Of a stretch of DNA of 64,000 nt, positions 11,301 to 24,101 are shown piece by piece (position 1 is the first letter of the stretch; each line of letters begins with the position of its first letter). The stretch is from Bryum argenteum (taxonomy: Eukaryota > Streptophyta > Bryopsida > Bryales > Bryaceae), in NCBI GenBank assembly GCA_037043015.1, contig CM073321.1, positions 36,916,420 to 36,980,419 of the forward strand. Direction: 5' to 3'. Below the pieces are notes generated by a model. That model was not told where the DNA came from, did not search any database, and saw only the letters and a list, made by a program, of their open reading frames with translations. Made by a program: the position numbers and the translations under genes.

Positions 11301-13426
11301 AAGCTAGGTATGGCATAAAGCCATCATCAGAAATTACTTGTTGTTCACGAAGATGTGGAAACGGCGTAGATGCTGCTGTATCTGAAGATGATTTGAGCAC
11401 CTTCTCAAATAGGTCATCCGGAGATTTGGCTGGAGACTGTGGCACATACATCCAGTCTTTAGCCCTTATTATCGATGGCAACAGTTTGGTACACGCTTTA
11501 AATCCCGCGTTGGAGAAGGATGTAAGTGCTCTGTGACTAATTGAGATGATTTCAAATTTGGAGAGGATCACTGACTCAGATGTCAACATCATTCTCATCT
11601 TTTCAAATTACCAATGTTTCGAGTAGTAGGGCAAATAATTGTTGAAGCTCACTTAGCTGACTTTCCGCGTTATTCTGCACCCACGCTTACTTCGTTCTCT
11701 GAACAGCTTTATGAGCTAGCAACGGCGTGTGAAGTGGTGGTCTGCTGCCGTGTTGCACCATTACAGAAGGCAGGCGTTGTCTCCCTTGTCAAACGGAGAT
11801 CTGGACAGATGACTCTGGCAGTTGGTGATGGTGTGTAGTACAATCTATGAAATATTTTGTCACTATTAATTGAACTTACTAATGCCTGATTGAGTTCACA
11901 AATGTCCGGAACGATTCTGTAAACGCAATTACCGAACTTCTCACTACACCTACGCTCATTTGGTCGAGGTTAAGGAAACCCGCTGTGGATGTCTGATCCT
12001 CCAAGTTTGTTATGTTACCCATACAGGTGCAAACGATGTATCGATGATACAAATGGCGGATGTTGGAGTGGGCGTCAGCGGCCAGGAGGGGAGGCAGGCT
12101 GTCATGGCCTCTGATTTTGCAATTGGACAATTTCAGTTCCTCAAGAAGTTGCTGCTTGTACATGGTCACTGGAACTACAATCGCCTGGGCTATATGGTTC
12201 TTTATAATTTCTATCGCAACGCTGTCTTTGTCCTGATGCTGTTCTGGTAAATACTCACTTTCTATTTGTTTGCTCACGCCAGAGGGTCTGTTTTCATGAC
12301 TGCCAGAGGACATAGAATTTGCGAATCTTGCATGAGTGTGTCGCTACTCTAAAACTGGTTCGATTCACGTCTAATTTTCTCTGATTCCGTGCACATGCAG
12401 GTTTGTATTTTACACAGCATTTTCAGCACAGTCGGCCCTTACCGACTGGAATTTAGTGTTCTTTTCCCTTCTGTATACTTCTATTCCAACGATAGTGGTT
12501 GGCACACTAGACCAAAATGTGAGCCAGAAGACACTATACGAATTTCCTCTCCTCTATGGGTCTGGCCAGCAAGACGAGGGTTACAATCAACGTCTTTTCT
12601 GGATTACTATGTTAGACACTCTCTGGCAGAGTGTGGTTCTCTTCTATGTCCCGTATTTCATCTATGAGACCTCGGATGTGGACTTGTACGGTTTGGGCTT
12701 AGTGTGGACAATGGCAGTTGTCATTTTGGTCAATGTGCATCTGGCGATGGATATCAAGCAGTGGACATGGATGATCCACCTTGCGATTTGGGCTTCAATA
12801 CTTGTGGCTTACTCATGCCAACTAGTGATGGATACTATTTCATCTGCTCCGGTCCTTCTCTCGAATCACTGGTACTTCTAGTAAATTGCTCGTTATTTGG
12901 TGTTGGTGGAAATTTACTTGTGTATGCAGGTGCTGATTTGCTGACTTTCGTCTTAGACATGAGTCTTCGTCGAATTTTATTTAGATAATTATACTCTTTC
13001 AGAAGGTTATGGGCATCAACCCAGCAAGTACTTGTGATCATCCTCCGTAGTGATGGTTGGTGACTTTTGAGTCATATTCTTCGTCGTTTAACGTGCATCA
13101 GTAGAATACGTGCATGCAGACTGCCTGAATGGTTGATTTTCCTCTCTATAATGGTAATCTTCTGTTCTCTTTTGTGCAGGGTTGTTTTTCATATGAGCGG
13201 GTCCAGTAGGTTCTGGTGCACTCTTCTATTGACAGTAACACTGGCGTTGTTGCCGCGATTCTGTGCAAAATCATTGAAGTCATGGTTGTGGCCCTCCAAT
13301 CTTCACATTGCAAGGGAGGCTGAGATCCTTCACTGTGACGATCATGAAATCACAAACATGGAGCTGAGAGAAGTTACGCAATCTGGATCAAACTCGGTGT
13401 CATCCACTGCACCCGCAGCTGTATGA
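8319..13426 (+). CDS. P4-type ATPase, phospholipid flippase (ALA1-like), eight exons, intact
   Basis: Exons: 8319-10009, 10168-10447, 10740-10877, 11114-11521, 11707-11830, 12027-12246, 12401-12871, 13180-13426. Phases join cleanly to give 1192 residues, the usual length for plant aminophospholipid ATPases. M1-M2 lie near residues 66-105, the actuator-loop DGES at 179-182, a PLSL form of the M4 PISL motif before the phosphorylation site, DKTGT with Asp409, KGAD at 596-599, TGDK at 724-727 and the hinge GDGAND at 879-884; the last membrane segments fill exons 7-8. P4-ATPases use ATP to move phospholipids to the cytosolic leaflet, usually with a CDC50/ALIS partner. The first intron is GC-AG (AG|GCAAGT); the others are GT-AG. 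The start is the first ATG of the long frame, just ahead of the conserved RVVYIN segment; a 5' non-coding exon is possible. Similarity is closest to Arabidopsis ALA1. Confidence 0.93.
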
Positions 13427-13800
13427 GGTATACGTTTTCGATGGGATTATACTGTCATCTTGATCGCAGTGAAAGGTTATGTATCACTGTTTGAGCACAT
13501 CGGCTGTTGTTGCAGCTCAAAACTGAGCTTAGCACTGCTTGGACTTCGGAGTTAGACCAGGAGTGTTATCTGGAGAATTTCCCAGAGCTGATTACTTTAC
13601 GTACAGGACTTGAGCCAATTCTATCCAAGGTAGCAAACGAATTTGTCTTTTCGTGGATACCCCTAAACAAGACTTTTGCTGTTAGACCTATGGGAAGACC
13701 AGCTTCTTTCATGATTTGTTGCATGATCTTTTATTACCTGTTACTAAAGATCTTATTTCTGACCTGATATTTCTTTAGTATTCATATTTTCTCATCGGCA
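13427..13800 (+). other. Probable 3' UTR of the flippase gene with a UTR intron
   Basis: Just after the TGA at 13424-13426 a GAG|GTATAC donor is followed by a TTGTTGCAG acceptor before 13516, which would give a small intron in the 3' UTR. The following DNA is not recognised as coding. The polyadenylation site is not identified. Confidence 0.35.
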
Positions 13801-14735
13801 CACCTGATTGACCTTTCTAATTATTCTGTCGTACTGATGATTTTCATACCATTGGATAGAAAGGTCCTAGATTAAATTTTCTTCAATGCTACAGTCAAAT
13901 ATAAGAACATGCTGAAATTCATGGTCGATCCCGAATTTTGAGGAGCTACTGAACTAAAAAAGTAAGTTTTTGAGACTTTTTTTCTCTCAGAAGTTTGGTT
14001 GGTTGAGATCCACATTCAGCTTTTATCGAATTTAAAAGTTCAGTCTCATTTATTTTATTACAAAACAGATAGTTACAAACCTAAGAATCTAAACAATAAG
14101 CAACTATATTCTTATATTATTACATTATAATCGTGCACTACACCATATTGAACTATGTTCTTATAGTAATTCATTACATTCGCACATTACACCATATTGT
14201 AGGTTCGGAAAGAGTTGCAGTTGAAATAGATCATTGCCACAAGTCAATTTATATGCTGAGGAGGCAAAGGACCGGTTCAATAAAGCAACCGTGTTGAATG
14301 TAAATGTGCAGTGAAGCTTAATGCCGACATGAACGTTGTTGGAGTGTGGTTTCGACCAGTTGCTCATAGACTTCAAATTGCACTTCCAAGTATTAATTCA
14401 TCAATATCGGGTTAGATATCAAGCTGTGAAATGCGAGGGATGCTTGCTTAAAGATTATTTACCAGCCGGATACATTCACACAAAATTCGGGCTACAAAAT
14501 CTGTCATGATTTTTACGAGGTTGTTCTTTCATTCCTAAGTTAATGATGCAGTGTATCTACTGCATCCGGAGGAAGGACGTAGTGAGAGGGTCAAAGACGG
14601 GCTTGCAGTCAAAGGACAGACACTCTCATACCTGCTACCGCTAATGTACCTGATCTTAGTATAAGATGCAGGGATAACATTTAAATGTGAGATGTTGGTG
14701 CATAGTGCATAGTGACATTCACTTAGTTTTACATT
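13801..14735. other. Gene-free stretch
   Basis: Only short chance frames are visible and no repeat or RNA gene was recognised. Confidence 0.6.
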
Positions 14736-14739
14736 AATT

Positions 14740-14990
14740 AATGTTGGGCCTTTTCTGCCCAATGAACCCCTTAAGAGGGTGCTAGATGGACCTCATGAGT
14801 GCACTTAATATTGAAATTTTAATCTTCAAGTGAAGCCCCCACCCTCTTGTACTTTCTCAAGGGAGGATGCAGCTACAACCGATATGGGGTAAATCCGCTC
14901 CCACAAGACCCCTCACCCAAGACCCCGCCCCCAAGACCCCTACAGCTGGACCCCTCCCATACCCCTCTTCTCCGCATTTTCAGGAGTGCT
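14740..14990 (+). repeat. Dispersed C-rich repeat H, copy 1
   Basis: The order of blocks (TGTTGGGCCTTTTCTGCC, 'CCCTTAAGAGGGTGC', 'CACCCTCTTGTACTTT', then runs of CAAGACCCC) is the same as in copy 2 at 22337-22610. This copy stops after the CAAGACCCC runs, whereas copy 2 runs into an integrase-core coding trace. Copy 1 may therefore be a truncated or nonautonomous relative of that element. Confidence 0.7.
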
Positions 14991-17329
14991 TTGCTGCCTG
15001 CATTCTAGGGGCGTTAATGAGATTTTGGGAGATATTATAAGATCAGGTATCTATTGATGGAATTGACTTGATATTAATGAGTATACCGGTATGTACTCTT
15101 GCTCAAACAAGATTTGTTGGTCTCATGCTTTGCAATCTGGATCTGTCCTAAATCAAGTTATTTTTGCGGAGTAAAAGAACACCAAAACCAATACTCTTAT
15201 TTGCATTATAGTATTGGAAGAGAGAGACATTATGGATGAGATCTTGAGCAGTTAAGGAAGAGCAGTCAAGGAAGTGTTTTACATTAACATACAACATTTT
15301 GATACATATACAATATACTAAAATTATAACATTTGTATCAATATTTATTAATTTTTTAATATATATATATATATATATATAGTACATTCTGTTTATAATT
15401 TTTTTATATACATGAAAGATTGCTGTTGTATGTAGACCGTACTATATATTAGTTATGTTTGTGTACAAAAGAAGTAATAATTCTGTTCCCTTTACATACG
15501 AAATTTGTACTCCGTGATATATGTACATAATATTGTAGATTTGCAGTATTGTAAAAGTATGAAATTTGTCTTCTACTGTTAAGTGGCTCCACGAGCATTG
15601 ATGCAGTACTGAAAATGTATTGAATTAGGTTGTCTTATTTCCGTGATATTGGTCTAGAAACCGTGATTTTTCATTCGAGCAAATGCATGCTTTTCCTGTT
15701 CATATGTTCTCTCAACAATAGTGGTCGTGAGCTGAAGTGTGATTCCTAACCACACTGAAGCAAGATGTAGTCACAATAAACACCACATATAATCATTTGG
15801 AAGTATAGCCAGTGATTCATTTGACAGATTTCATTAATGCCTCTGCTTACTACCAAAAAGTTTCAGTGTTTTTCTTATCTTGCAAACTTGACTCTGTCTC
15901 ATTGGCACTCATGTGCTCAATACTCTATTTGTATTCTTGAAATTTTAGTGTGGCTTTAGTGAGGCATACTGGACTACAATCACTGTCGAATGTGAGAGTG
16001 ACGATAAATGAACTTACGTCAATAATAATGTTTTATCAGTGCTTCTTTTTATGCTCGCTATGTCTTTTCATTTTGTCCTACATGTTTTCTACAATGAAAA
16101 AAACCTTTGGGTGCGTAGTTGTTCAACTACATCTTTGAAAAAATCTAGTACCAATGTTGAATATCAAAATACTTGTAGCCTTGCAATTGTGAGTTGTACC
16201 TCAAATTTTATTAAGAAAAGAAAAGGTCTAAAAGTAAAGCTTTTGCAATAAAGTAAATCCTTTGCCATCACCAGTTCTTGAATTGAGCAACTAGCCTTTG
16301 GGGCTGTAGGGGGACTCTCACTTTGGTGGCACATTGGGATTTGAGGTTGTATGCAATGGTAGAAAATCAAAACATTCTCACAATGAAATAACAGCGATTT
16401 ATACAAGCATTGCGAACTAATATATGTATATCATTACTTAAGACTTGATTTTTTGACAACAAATTTCTGCAAATATATATTACATGCAGGGCAATGGTAA
16501 GCTTGGGGTATCACTTTTTGGACACATTAATTAGGTTATTTTTATTGAAAGCCTCCAAAGTTTGTCTAATTTAGTCATTTTAATCAAGTAAAAAGACCCT
16601 AAAATAGAAAATAAAATATCATGCACCACACTGAAATCAAAGTATATATGCCTATAGATTTTCTTTTAGATTTTTTATTTTTTTTGGATCCATTCATAGA
16701 TGAGGGAAAAAGTGCTGAATTTGGGGATTTGCAGGCATTATAGTGCACAATGAATTAATTTTTTTATTATTAAATAAATTATTTTGTATTCTATACAAGA
16801 AGATGTAGGTCATATTCAAAAATTATATTAAAATAAAAATGGTTGATATTCCATTTGCTTGATTCAATGGATTTTAGATTATTGGGACATGACTTACTTT
16901 TTCAACTAAAAAATCAAATAAAATTACTTCAATTTTTTTTTTTTTAATTTTTAATTTTTTTTCTTGATACATTATAAGTATAGACAACTAAAACCACATC
17001 TAATGAAGTCTTATTGTATTACAGTTTAAAAATGGATATGTTTGTCACACCAGCATAGAGTGCAATTGTTCATGGGACAACCTTTTTGGGTACCCCAACC
17101 AGACTATCACCCTGCACTGTTGTGCAGATTCCACTAAAAAAGTTCTATGAGATTTCTGATTCTATAATATCATTTTCAACTTTTAGATTCTTTTGTCCAC
17201 CACAAATGTGTGCAGGCCGCAACAATAAAATTTAGCGTCAAATCTTTACATATGGTATGGTTACTCCTCTTCGAAGACGAGCGTCGAGCGTGTAAATTGT
17301 ATCTATTCGTCTCACATGAATTCTAGAGT
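14991..17329. other. AT-rich stretch without a recognised gene
   Basis: Contains an (AT)n microsatellite at about 15359-15381 and A/T homopolymer runs near 16930-16970. No matching left LTR for the adjacent copia element was found in 16900-17330. Confidence 0.6.
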
Positions 17330-20300
17330 TTATAATTTGGACAACGCCATGGCTTGTCCAAGACTCATCACTCCTATTCTATGCCTGAAGCTTTGAAATT
17401 TGACTTTTCCTAGCGGTTCTGTGAAAATATCAGCTAGCTGGTTTGTAGTGGTAACATGGTGAATGTCAATTTCTCCAGAAATGATCTTCTCTCTTACAAA
17501 CTGATAATGAACTTCTATGTGTTTAGTCCGTGTGTGATACACTGGATTTCGTACAATCTTCATGCAACTTTCATTGTCTACAAAAATAGAAGTTCTTATC
17601 TGATCAGATGGCTTTATTTCCTTGAACAATTGTTGCACCCATACTGCTTCCTTGGCACCTTCACATAATGATCGGTACTCGGCTTTTGTAGACGAGAGAG
17701 CAACAGTCGGTTGTTTCTTTGAACTCCATGTAATTGGTCCTGACCCGAGTTGAAACAAAAAACCAGAAGTTGATTTTCTGCTTTCACAATCTCCCGCCCA
17801 GTCCGCATCGGTCCAACCACTTATCACGGATGATTCTCCTTTTCGGTACAAAATACCAAAATCTCTTGTGCCCTTGAGGTAACGCAGCACATGACGTGTA
17901 GCATCCATGTGTATCTTGCGTGGGTTACTTATGAAGCGGCTCAAAATGCCCGTGGCGTAGACAATGTCTGGTCGAGTTGTTGTGAGATACAATTGCTTGC
18001 CAATGATATGGCGGTACAATGTAACATCAGCAGGTTCCGATTCAAGTTCAACACCCAACTTGAACCCTTCTAATAGTGGCGTCAAAGTTGTTGCACAATC
18101 ACTCATGCCGAATTCGTCCAACATGTCTGATACATATTGGCGTTGACTGAGGAAGATGCCTCTTTCAAGATGCAAGAATTCCACTCCTAGATAGAATCTA
18201 AGAGGCCTTAGATCTCTCATTTCAAATCTATTTCGTAACTGATCTTTTAGCCATGACATCTTCTCACTATCGTTACCGGTTATGAGAAGATCATCTACAT
18301 AGAGTATGAGAATAACAATTTTTGTTCCATTTTTCAGAAAGTACAAGTTGTAATCGGCATCGTTACGGTACAAACCTTGACTCTGAAGGTAGGTGTCAAT
18401 TTTCTCGTACCACGCTCGCGGTGCTTGGCGAAGTCCGTATAATGCGCGAATTAATTTGCATACTTTGCTCTCTTGTCCAGGAACGTGAAATTCCTCTGGC
18501 TGCTCCATGAACACCTCCTCTCGTAAGTCTCTGTTCAAGAAGGGGGTTTTCACGTCTAAGTGGAGTATCTTCCATCCACTTTGGGCAGCCAATGCCACGA
18601 GCGATCGCATAGTACTCCACTTTACCACGGGTGCAAATGTTTCCTCAAAATCCACCCCAACTTTCTGCTCAAAACCACGTGCCACTAATCGTGCTTTCAG
18701 CTTGTCCGGCTTTCCATCCAATGCTGGTTTTATCTTATAGACCCATCGTGCAGAGATACTTCGCTTGCCAATTGGGAGATCCACTAGCCAAGTCCCATTT
18801 ATATTAATGGAGTCAATTTCACTTTGCATAGCGTTCATCCAACCATCATGCATTGATGCGTCCCGAAAGTTGTTGGGTTCACTTGTATTGGTGACAGCCA
18901 AGACAAAGTCGTGTGACCCTTCAGCTCATGCATCGCCACTAGTAACAGAAGCTCCCCAATAATCGCGAAGCCATGTGGGTGGCCGCCTTTCTCGAACCGG
19001 TCTTGATTGTATCCTTGGCACAACATGAGTGGATGTTGATGTAGCATTGGATGAGGTAGTAGATGGTGGTGAACTACTCATAAGTGATGACGAGTTGTTG
19101 CTATTTGGAAATGAGTGCTCATCTTCACTTGCCAGTCATGTTGTGGAGCAGAAATTGAATCACTACTATCAAGGTGAGGAACAGGTGGCAACTCAATGCT
19201 CGGTACTCTAGAGAGGTCGGTCGAAGACTCTTCAACATTCTCTGGGTTGGAGTGATGAACTAGTGGCAAAGTACTTTCTTCATGCCTCGGTGGTTCGGAT
19301 GACTCATAACTAGGAAAACTTAGAGGGAGTGGACCAACATCTAGTTTTGCTTCGGTAACAAAAGACGTCTCATCAAACTTAACATCCCGTGTGACTATAA
19401 TATTTCCACGTCTTTGACTGTAACATCTAAAGGCTTTGGAATGTTGATCATAACCTACAAAAACTCCTTCTGATGCTCGCGCATCTAGTTTTCCTCGTTC
19501 TTCTTTGGTCACGTGCATAAACACTTTGCATCCAAACACTCTTAAGTGTGATAGATCCGGCTTGACTGTACTAAATTTTTGCTCAGGGGTGATTTTCCCA
19601 TTTGCTCGAGTTGGACATCTATTTAACAGATAAGCTGCTGTACTAACTGCTTCAGCCCATATAAAATTAAGAGCTTTACAATCTAGCATCATAGACCGAG
19701 CTTTATCAAGAAGAGACCTATTCATCCGCTCAGACACTCCGTTCTGTTGAGGTGTTCTCGCTTGAGTATACTGTCTAAGAATACCATTATCTTTGCAATG
19801 TTGTATAAATTCACCAGACAGGTATTCCCCCCCACGGTCCGAACAGATGATTTTGATGGACTGTCTCGTCTGCATTTCTACTTTCCTCTGAAATTCTACA
19901 AATCTAGAGAAAGCTTCACTCTAACGTTGAAGAAAATACACAAAGACTTTGCGTGAATAGTCATCGACAAATGTCATAAAATAATAGGAGCCGGCTAGTG
20001 ATCTTACAGGTAGAGGTCCACAAAGATCAGAGTGTACGAGCTCGAGTACTCTGCTGCTTTGTGTATGACTCTTGGGAAAACGCTCCCTCGTTTGTTTGCC
20101 GAGTTGACAACCGAGACGTAGATCGGTGCAAGCAGATAATTTTGGAATGCCGGTAACCATGTCATGATCAGTAAGAAACTTGATCCCTCGAAAGTTGAGG
20201 TGTGGCAAACGTCTATGCCTCAGTTGTACTTCAGAAAAATTAGATGGTACATCTTCGAGAATGTTGACTTGTGCATGTAACACGGGCTTGATGTGGAGTC

Positions 20301-21714
20301 TGTAAAGGCCGTTTGATGAGTCAAGTGAGCCTGTACTCACAACGGACCGGTCACTCTTACGAAGAACTGCACAACCTCTATCGTCAAACATGACTACAAA
20401 CCCCTTCTTGGCTATTTGTCCGACCGATAGCAAACTTTTGGTCATACCTGGTACATAGAGAACATTTTCCAAACTCTTTATTTCACCGGTAGATGTCTCA
20501 ACTACAACATTGTCCAATCCACCAACAGGGTGAATTTGGCCACCAGCTGTACGAACATATGAACTACCTGAAGGCCTTTTGAGTGTATCAAAAAGTTCAC
20601 TCCTCCCTGTGATGTGCGTTGAGGCTCCCGAATCTATGTACCATTTTTGGTCATGATTGTTATCTAGTGTAGCCGTAGCAACGTCAAATAACTCATGAGT
20701 GTCATGACTTTCCTGTTCTAGAGTCTCAGATGGAGAATCTTCTGCCATATTAACAAAATGTTTGAGGAACTTTGAACGCCTATCATCATCTAACTTCGAT
20801 GTCAGATTCTCTCTCACGACACTGATTGAGATAGTGGCCTCGTTTGCCACAATAGTGACAGATTACTACTGAGCTACGATTCTCTGAGAGTGGTTAAGAG
20901 AATCGTTTGGTTCGAACAAAAAGAGCTTCTTCAGTACCTTTGTTGCCGTACTTGAGTGCCCGTCGACTCTCCATGTGTTGGATTCTTCCCACGAGTACGT
21001 CAAGTGGTGGTAACTCGCCAGTACCATTGAGCGCAGTGATGAATGATTCGTATGAGTCTGGAAGTGCATTCAACACAATCTCCACTACATCTTCTTCAGG
21101 TAGTTGTTGGCCAATCGAGATCAGTTGTGAGCAGATCATTTTGAACTCACGAAGGTATTGTTCAATGCCGCCATCTTCTGAGACTCGAAGACTCATGAGC
21201 CGACTCTTGAGATGGAGTTTTCTAGTAACGTCACAAACTTCGTACGACTTCTGCAAGTGATTCCAAGCATCTCTAGGATCCTCAAACTCACTCATCTCAC
21301 TTACCAAGTCATCCTTAACCGATACAATGAGGATCCACATTGCCTTATCACGACGATAAGATAAATTAGGGTCGTTCACCGTAGTCTCAGGCTCTCCAGT
21401 GATGCCTGTTGAGCTTCCAGTGACTTGATTGTCGATAAGTCCTTCTTCATTGGTCGCCGCAGCACGTACAAATGATGCTCTGTCCGTTGGTTGACGTATT
21501 GTGAGTGAAGACAGTTGAAGCGATGATGCTCCTAGAGGAGCGACTACATCCCACACACGCTCCTTCTTTAGATGACTAGTCACACGAATTTTCCAGTTGT
21601 GATAGTTGATAGACCCCACAAGCTTGCTGGAGTCTGGGAATGAAGCATGGAATGCTGACATTGGCAAGGCCATCTATAAGTATGGAAAGAAAAGAGAAAA
21701 GAAAATTGGAGCTA

Positions 21715-21950
21715 CGCTTCACAACTAGGTGCAAAAAGGTTTGAGTACTAGCACTGGAGCAATGCTCACAATTTCTAACGACCAAGAAAAAACAAACTGT
21801 AAATGTGTAAATGTATGGAGCTGAGCTCATACACTAAGCTCTAAAAGGTTTGAGCACTAGAGCAATGCTCACAGTTTCTAACGACCAAGAAAATAAACTC
21901 TGAATGTGTGGAGCTCAGCTCACACACTAAGCTCTAAGGCTTAAATCGAG
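21715..21950 (-). repeat. Tandem duplication in the leader between LTR and gag
   Basis: Two units of roughly 110-120 bp share AAAAGGTTTGAG(T/C)ACTAG, GCAATGCTCACA, TTTCTAACGACCAAGAAAA and GAGCTCA(T/C)ACACTAAGCTCT. They lie between the primer-binding site and gag. Confidence 0.75.
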
Positions 21951-21972
21951 AAAGAGCCTAGCTCTGATACCA

Positions 21973-22201
21973 TAAAGATTCGAGAGTGAAAAGAATACAA
22001 GGAATATGAGCTCTAAAGATAGGCTCATATAAATACTATCAATACACACTAATATTAGTGAGGAGCAAACTAAAGGCCCAATGTAGATGTCCCTTCGATA
22101 CTCGAAGCAACAACTAAAAGATAAACGCTTACCCTACTACTTAAGCTGTTCTCTACATGTAAAAGCTACCCTACTACTTAGGCTGGTGCACTACATCAAC
22201 A
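21973..22201 (-). repeat. 5' LTR of the copia element
   Basis: Read on the minus strand it begins TGTTGATGTAGTGCACC and ends just before TGGTATCAGAGC, the standard copia primer-binding site. The inner end lacks a clear CA, so that boundary may be off by a few bases. Confidence 0.65.
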
Positions 22202-22336
22202 AACAAGAGAGGGAAGCTAAATATACATCCAAATCTTGTAGTGTAATATAGAGGTAGTGTAATATAGTATGTAATAGGCACTTAAGGTGTATAGTGTCAC
22301 TGGCTATATTTATGAATTAATTAATTAGCAAGATGA

Positions 22337-22610
22337 AGCTTGTGGGGGCCTTTTTTGCCACATGGACCTCCTTGAGAGGGTGCCACATGGACCCCCTTGA
22401 GGGGGTGCGACATGGACCTGGAATACATTTAAAATTAAAATATCATTCCGTCTGGCCGTGCCCCAACCCTCTTATACTTTTTAGGGAGAAGAAGCCGCTC
22501 CAAACAGTATGGAATAAATCCCTCCAAGACTCGCTCCCCCAAGACCATGTCCCCAAGACTCCCCTCACCGGCAAGACCCCCAAAACTCCCCCATATCATC
22601 ACCATGCCAT
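22337..22610 (+). repeat. Dispersed C-rich repeat H, copy 2
   Basis: Carries the same block order as 14740-14990 (GGGGCCTTTTTTGCC, CCTTGAGAGGGTGCC, CAACCCTCTTATACTTT, CAAGACC runs). It leads directly into the integrase-core trace, so it is probably the left part of that element. Confidence 0.7.
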
Positions 22611-22639
22611 ACCATCACTATGACCCAGGACCCCAGGAC

Positions 22640-23500
22640 CCCATGACAAATTGGTCATGTTTGGGATTTGCATACACAGTTGCATTGATGGGGCTTCCCA
22701 TTACGTCCTATATGCAAAAGTTGCATCAAACAAGCACCAAGAAACCCTCTTTGAACCATATTCTGAAGCGGTTCAGAAATTTGGCCCTCCACTGCGAGTG
22801 CGGTCTGACTTTGCTGCAGAGCACGCTTTGACCCGGAGATATATGCTAGAAGTACGCTCTGGAACTCGGATTCCGTTCTTTGTTGGTTTGTCTGTTCACA
22901 ATCAACGAATCGAGCACTGGTAGAGGTTGCTGTAGGAGAAAGTAATTTGGTTTTAGAAGAATGCTATTGAGGATATGGTTCAACAAGGACATTTCATACC
23001 GGACGATCCATATCAGAGGGCTTCTTTTCAGGCTGTCTACATCCCAATTTTACAAGAGATTGTAAACGAGTGGATCGGCACTTAGAACCTACACTGAGAC
23101 CGTCTCATCAATGGACAAAGAAGGTTTTGTCCCTCTCATGTACCAGCAAGATACTTTTAAGAATTGGAGCGTCTTCATGGGTAAGCTCAAGCAGATCACA
23201 AAACACCATTTATTTTCCTTTTACAAATTATATCTTTGTAGTTGTGTGACTGAAGTTTGGCTTCTCAATTGTGGTTCAGCAGGTGGACATCAAAGATTGA
23301 AGACAGACATGTCCTAGAGAATCAAGAACTCATTGGCTTGCAAGATTTGGGTTTGCAAGGTCTACGAACTTGGGTAGCTCGTAGAACTGCTCCGAATCCC
23401 ACTCTATTTGACATCCCAGATTTGTCACCAGTACTCGTCGCTCTTCGGGATTCAGCATACAACATAGGCAAGGTTGGAAAGGACGTTCTCTAATGTTTCC
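22640..23500 (+). pseudogene. Integrase-core (DDE-type) domain remnant
   Basis: The plus strand reads YVLYAKVASNKHQ, then FGPPLRVRSDFAAEHA and VGLSVHNQRIEHWWR. The order 'RVRSD..(G)E' then 'GRSVHNQRIERLWR' is the signature of the integrase-core family known from animal and protist genomic elements. Downstream text fits the family's C-terminal part weakly. The frame is broken in several places, so this is a fossil. Family placement beyond integrase-core is uncertain. Confidence 0.6.
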
Positions 23501-24101
23501 ATTTACACTATTTCATGTCGCACTTCTGCTATCCATCACAAGATAGTGGCATTTCAGTAGGCCACCTTGTCCCACTAGAACATTCTGCTGAAAGTTTAGA
23601 GGCCTTTCTCTTACTGGTCTCTTTACAGATTCATCAATGCTCTTACTATTGAGCTTGCGGGAGCAAGACATGGAGCTACACCAGTTGACTCACAAAACAA
23701 GGTGCAGTTGTTTAGTCAACATGCTCTGAAATTTTTCCTCTCGGTGCTGTACCGCAATTTCATGATTATATGCTTTGACTTGTTTTTCAACGAAAAACTA
23801 ACTGAATCCAAATGAGAGTGGCCATGTAATCTTCATGGCATTCTTCCAGAAGAGAAGGTCTTCATGGTTGAATTTGGATGTCCTTTCAAGCTCAACAGAT
23901 CAAAGGGACGACACAGGTCCAGAAGGCGGATATTAATCTATTTCCCTCTACAATTACATAGCACGGCGTGTAGAAGCAATGTTCAATGCCAAAACAGAAT
24001 GAGATTTCAATTTTCATTGAAAGATTTTTTTTAATACAGTTTTCCCAGTTATTTCTATGAAGAGGAGTAATACCCAACAACGGCTCAACTTGATCTTAAT
24101 G
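23501..24101. other. Gene-free stretch after the integrase remnant
   Basis: A faint reading (RFINALTIELAGARHG near 23625-23675) may be further remnant coding sequence. Nothing else is recognised. Confidence 0.4.

Larger units (their letters stand above)
17330..22201 (-). mobile_element. Ty1-copia LTR retrotransposon, minus strand, decayed fossil
   Basis: Parts in coding order on the minus strand: gag (about 20.8-21.7 kb, with a CCHC-type knuckle), aspartic protease (WYIDSGASTHITG) and integrase (about 19.1-20.8 kb), then reverse transcriptase with YVDD and RNase H (17.3-18.9 kb). Domain order INT-RT-RH is that of Ty1-copia. A primer-binding site complementary to initiator-Met tRNA lies at 21961-21972, beside a 5' LTR of about 229 bp (21973-22201) whose outer end reads TGTTGATGTAGTG. 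No matching LTR was recognised at the other end. The polyprotein frame is interrupted at a few places, so the copy is broken but only moderately old. Confidence 0.9.

Noticed and set aside
17456-19211. Plus-strand open frames across the copia element
   Set aside because: Shadows of the minus-strand polyprotein frames.
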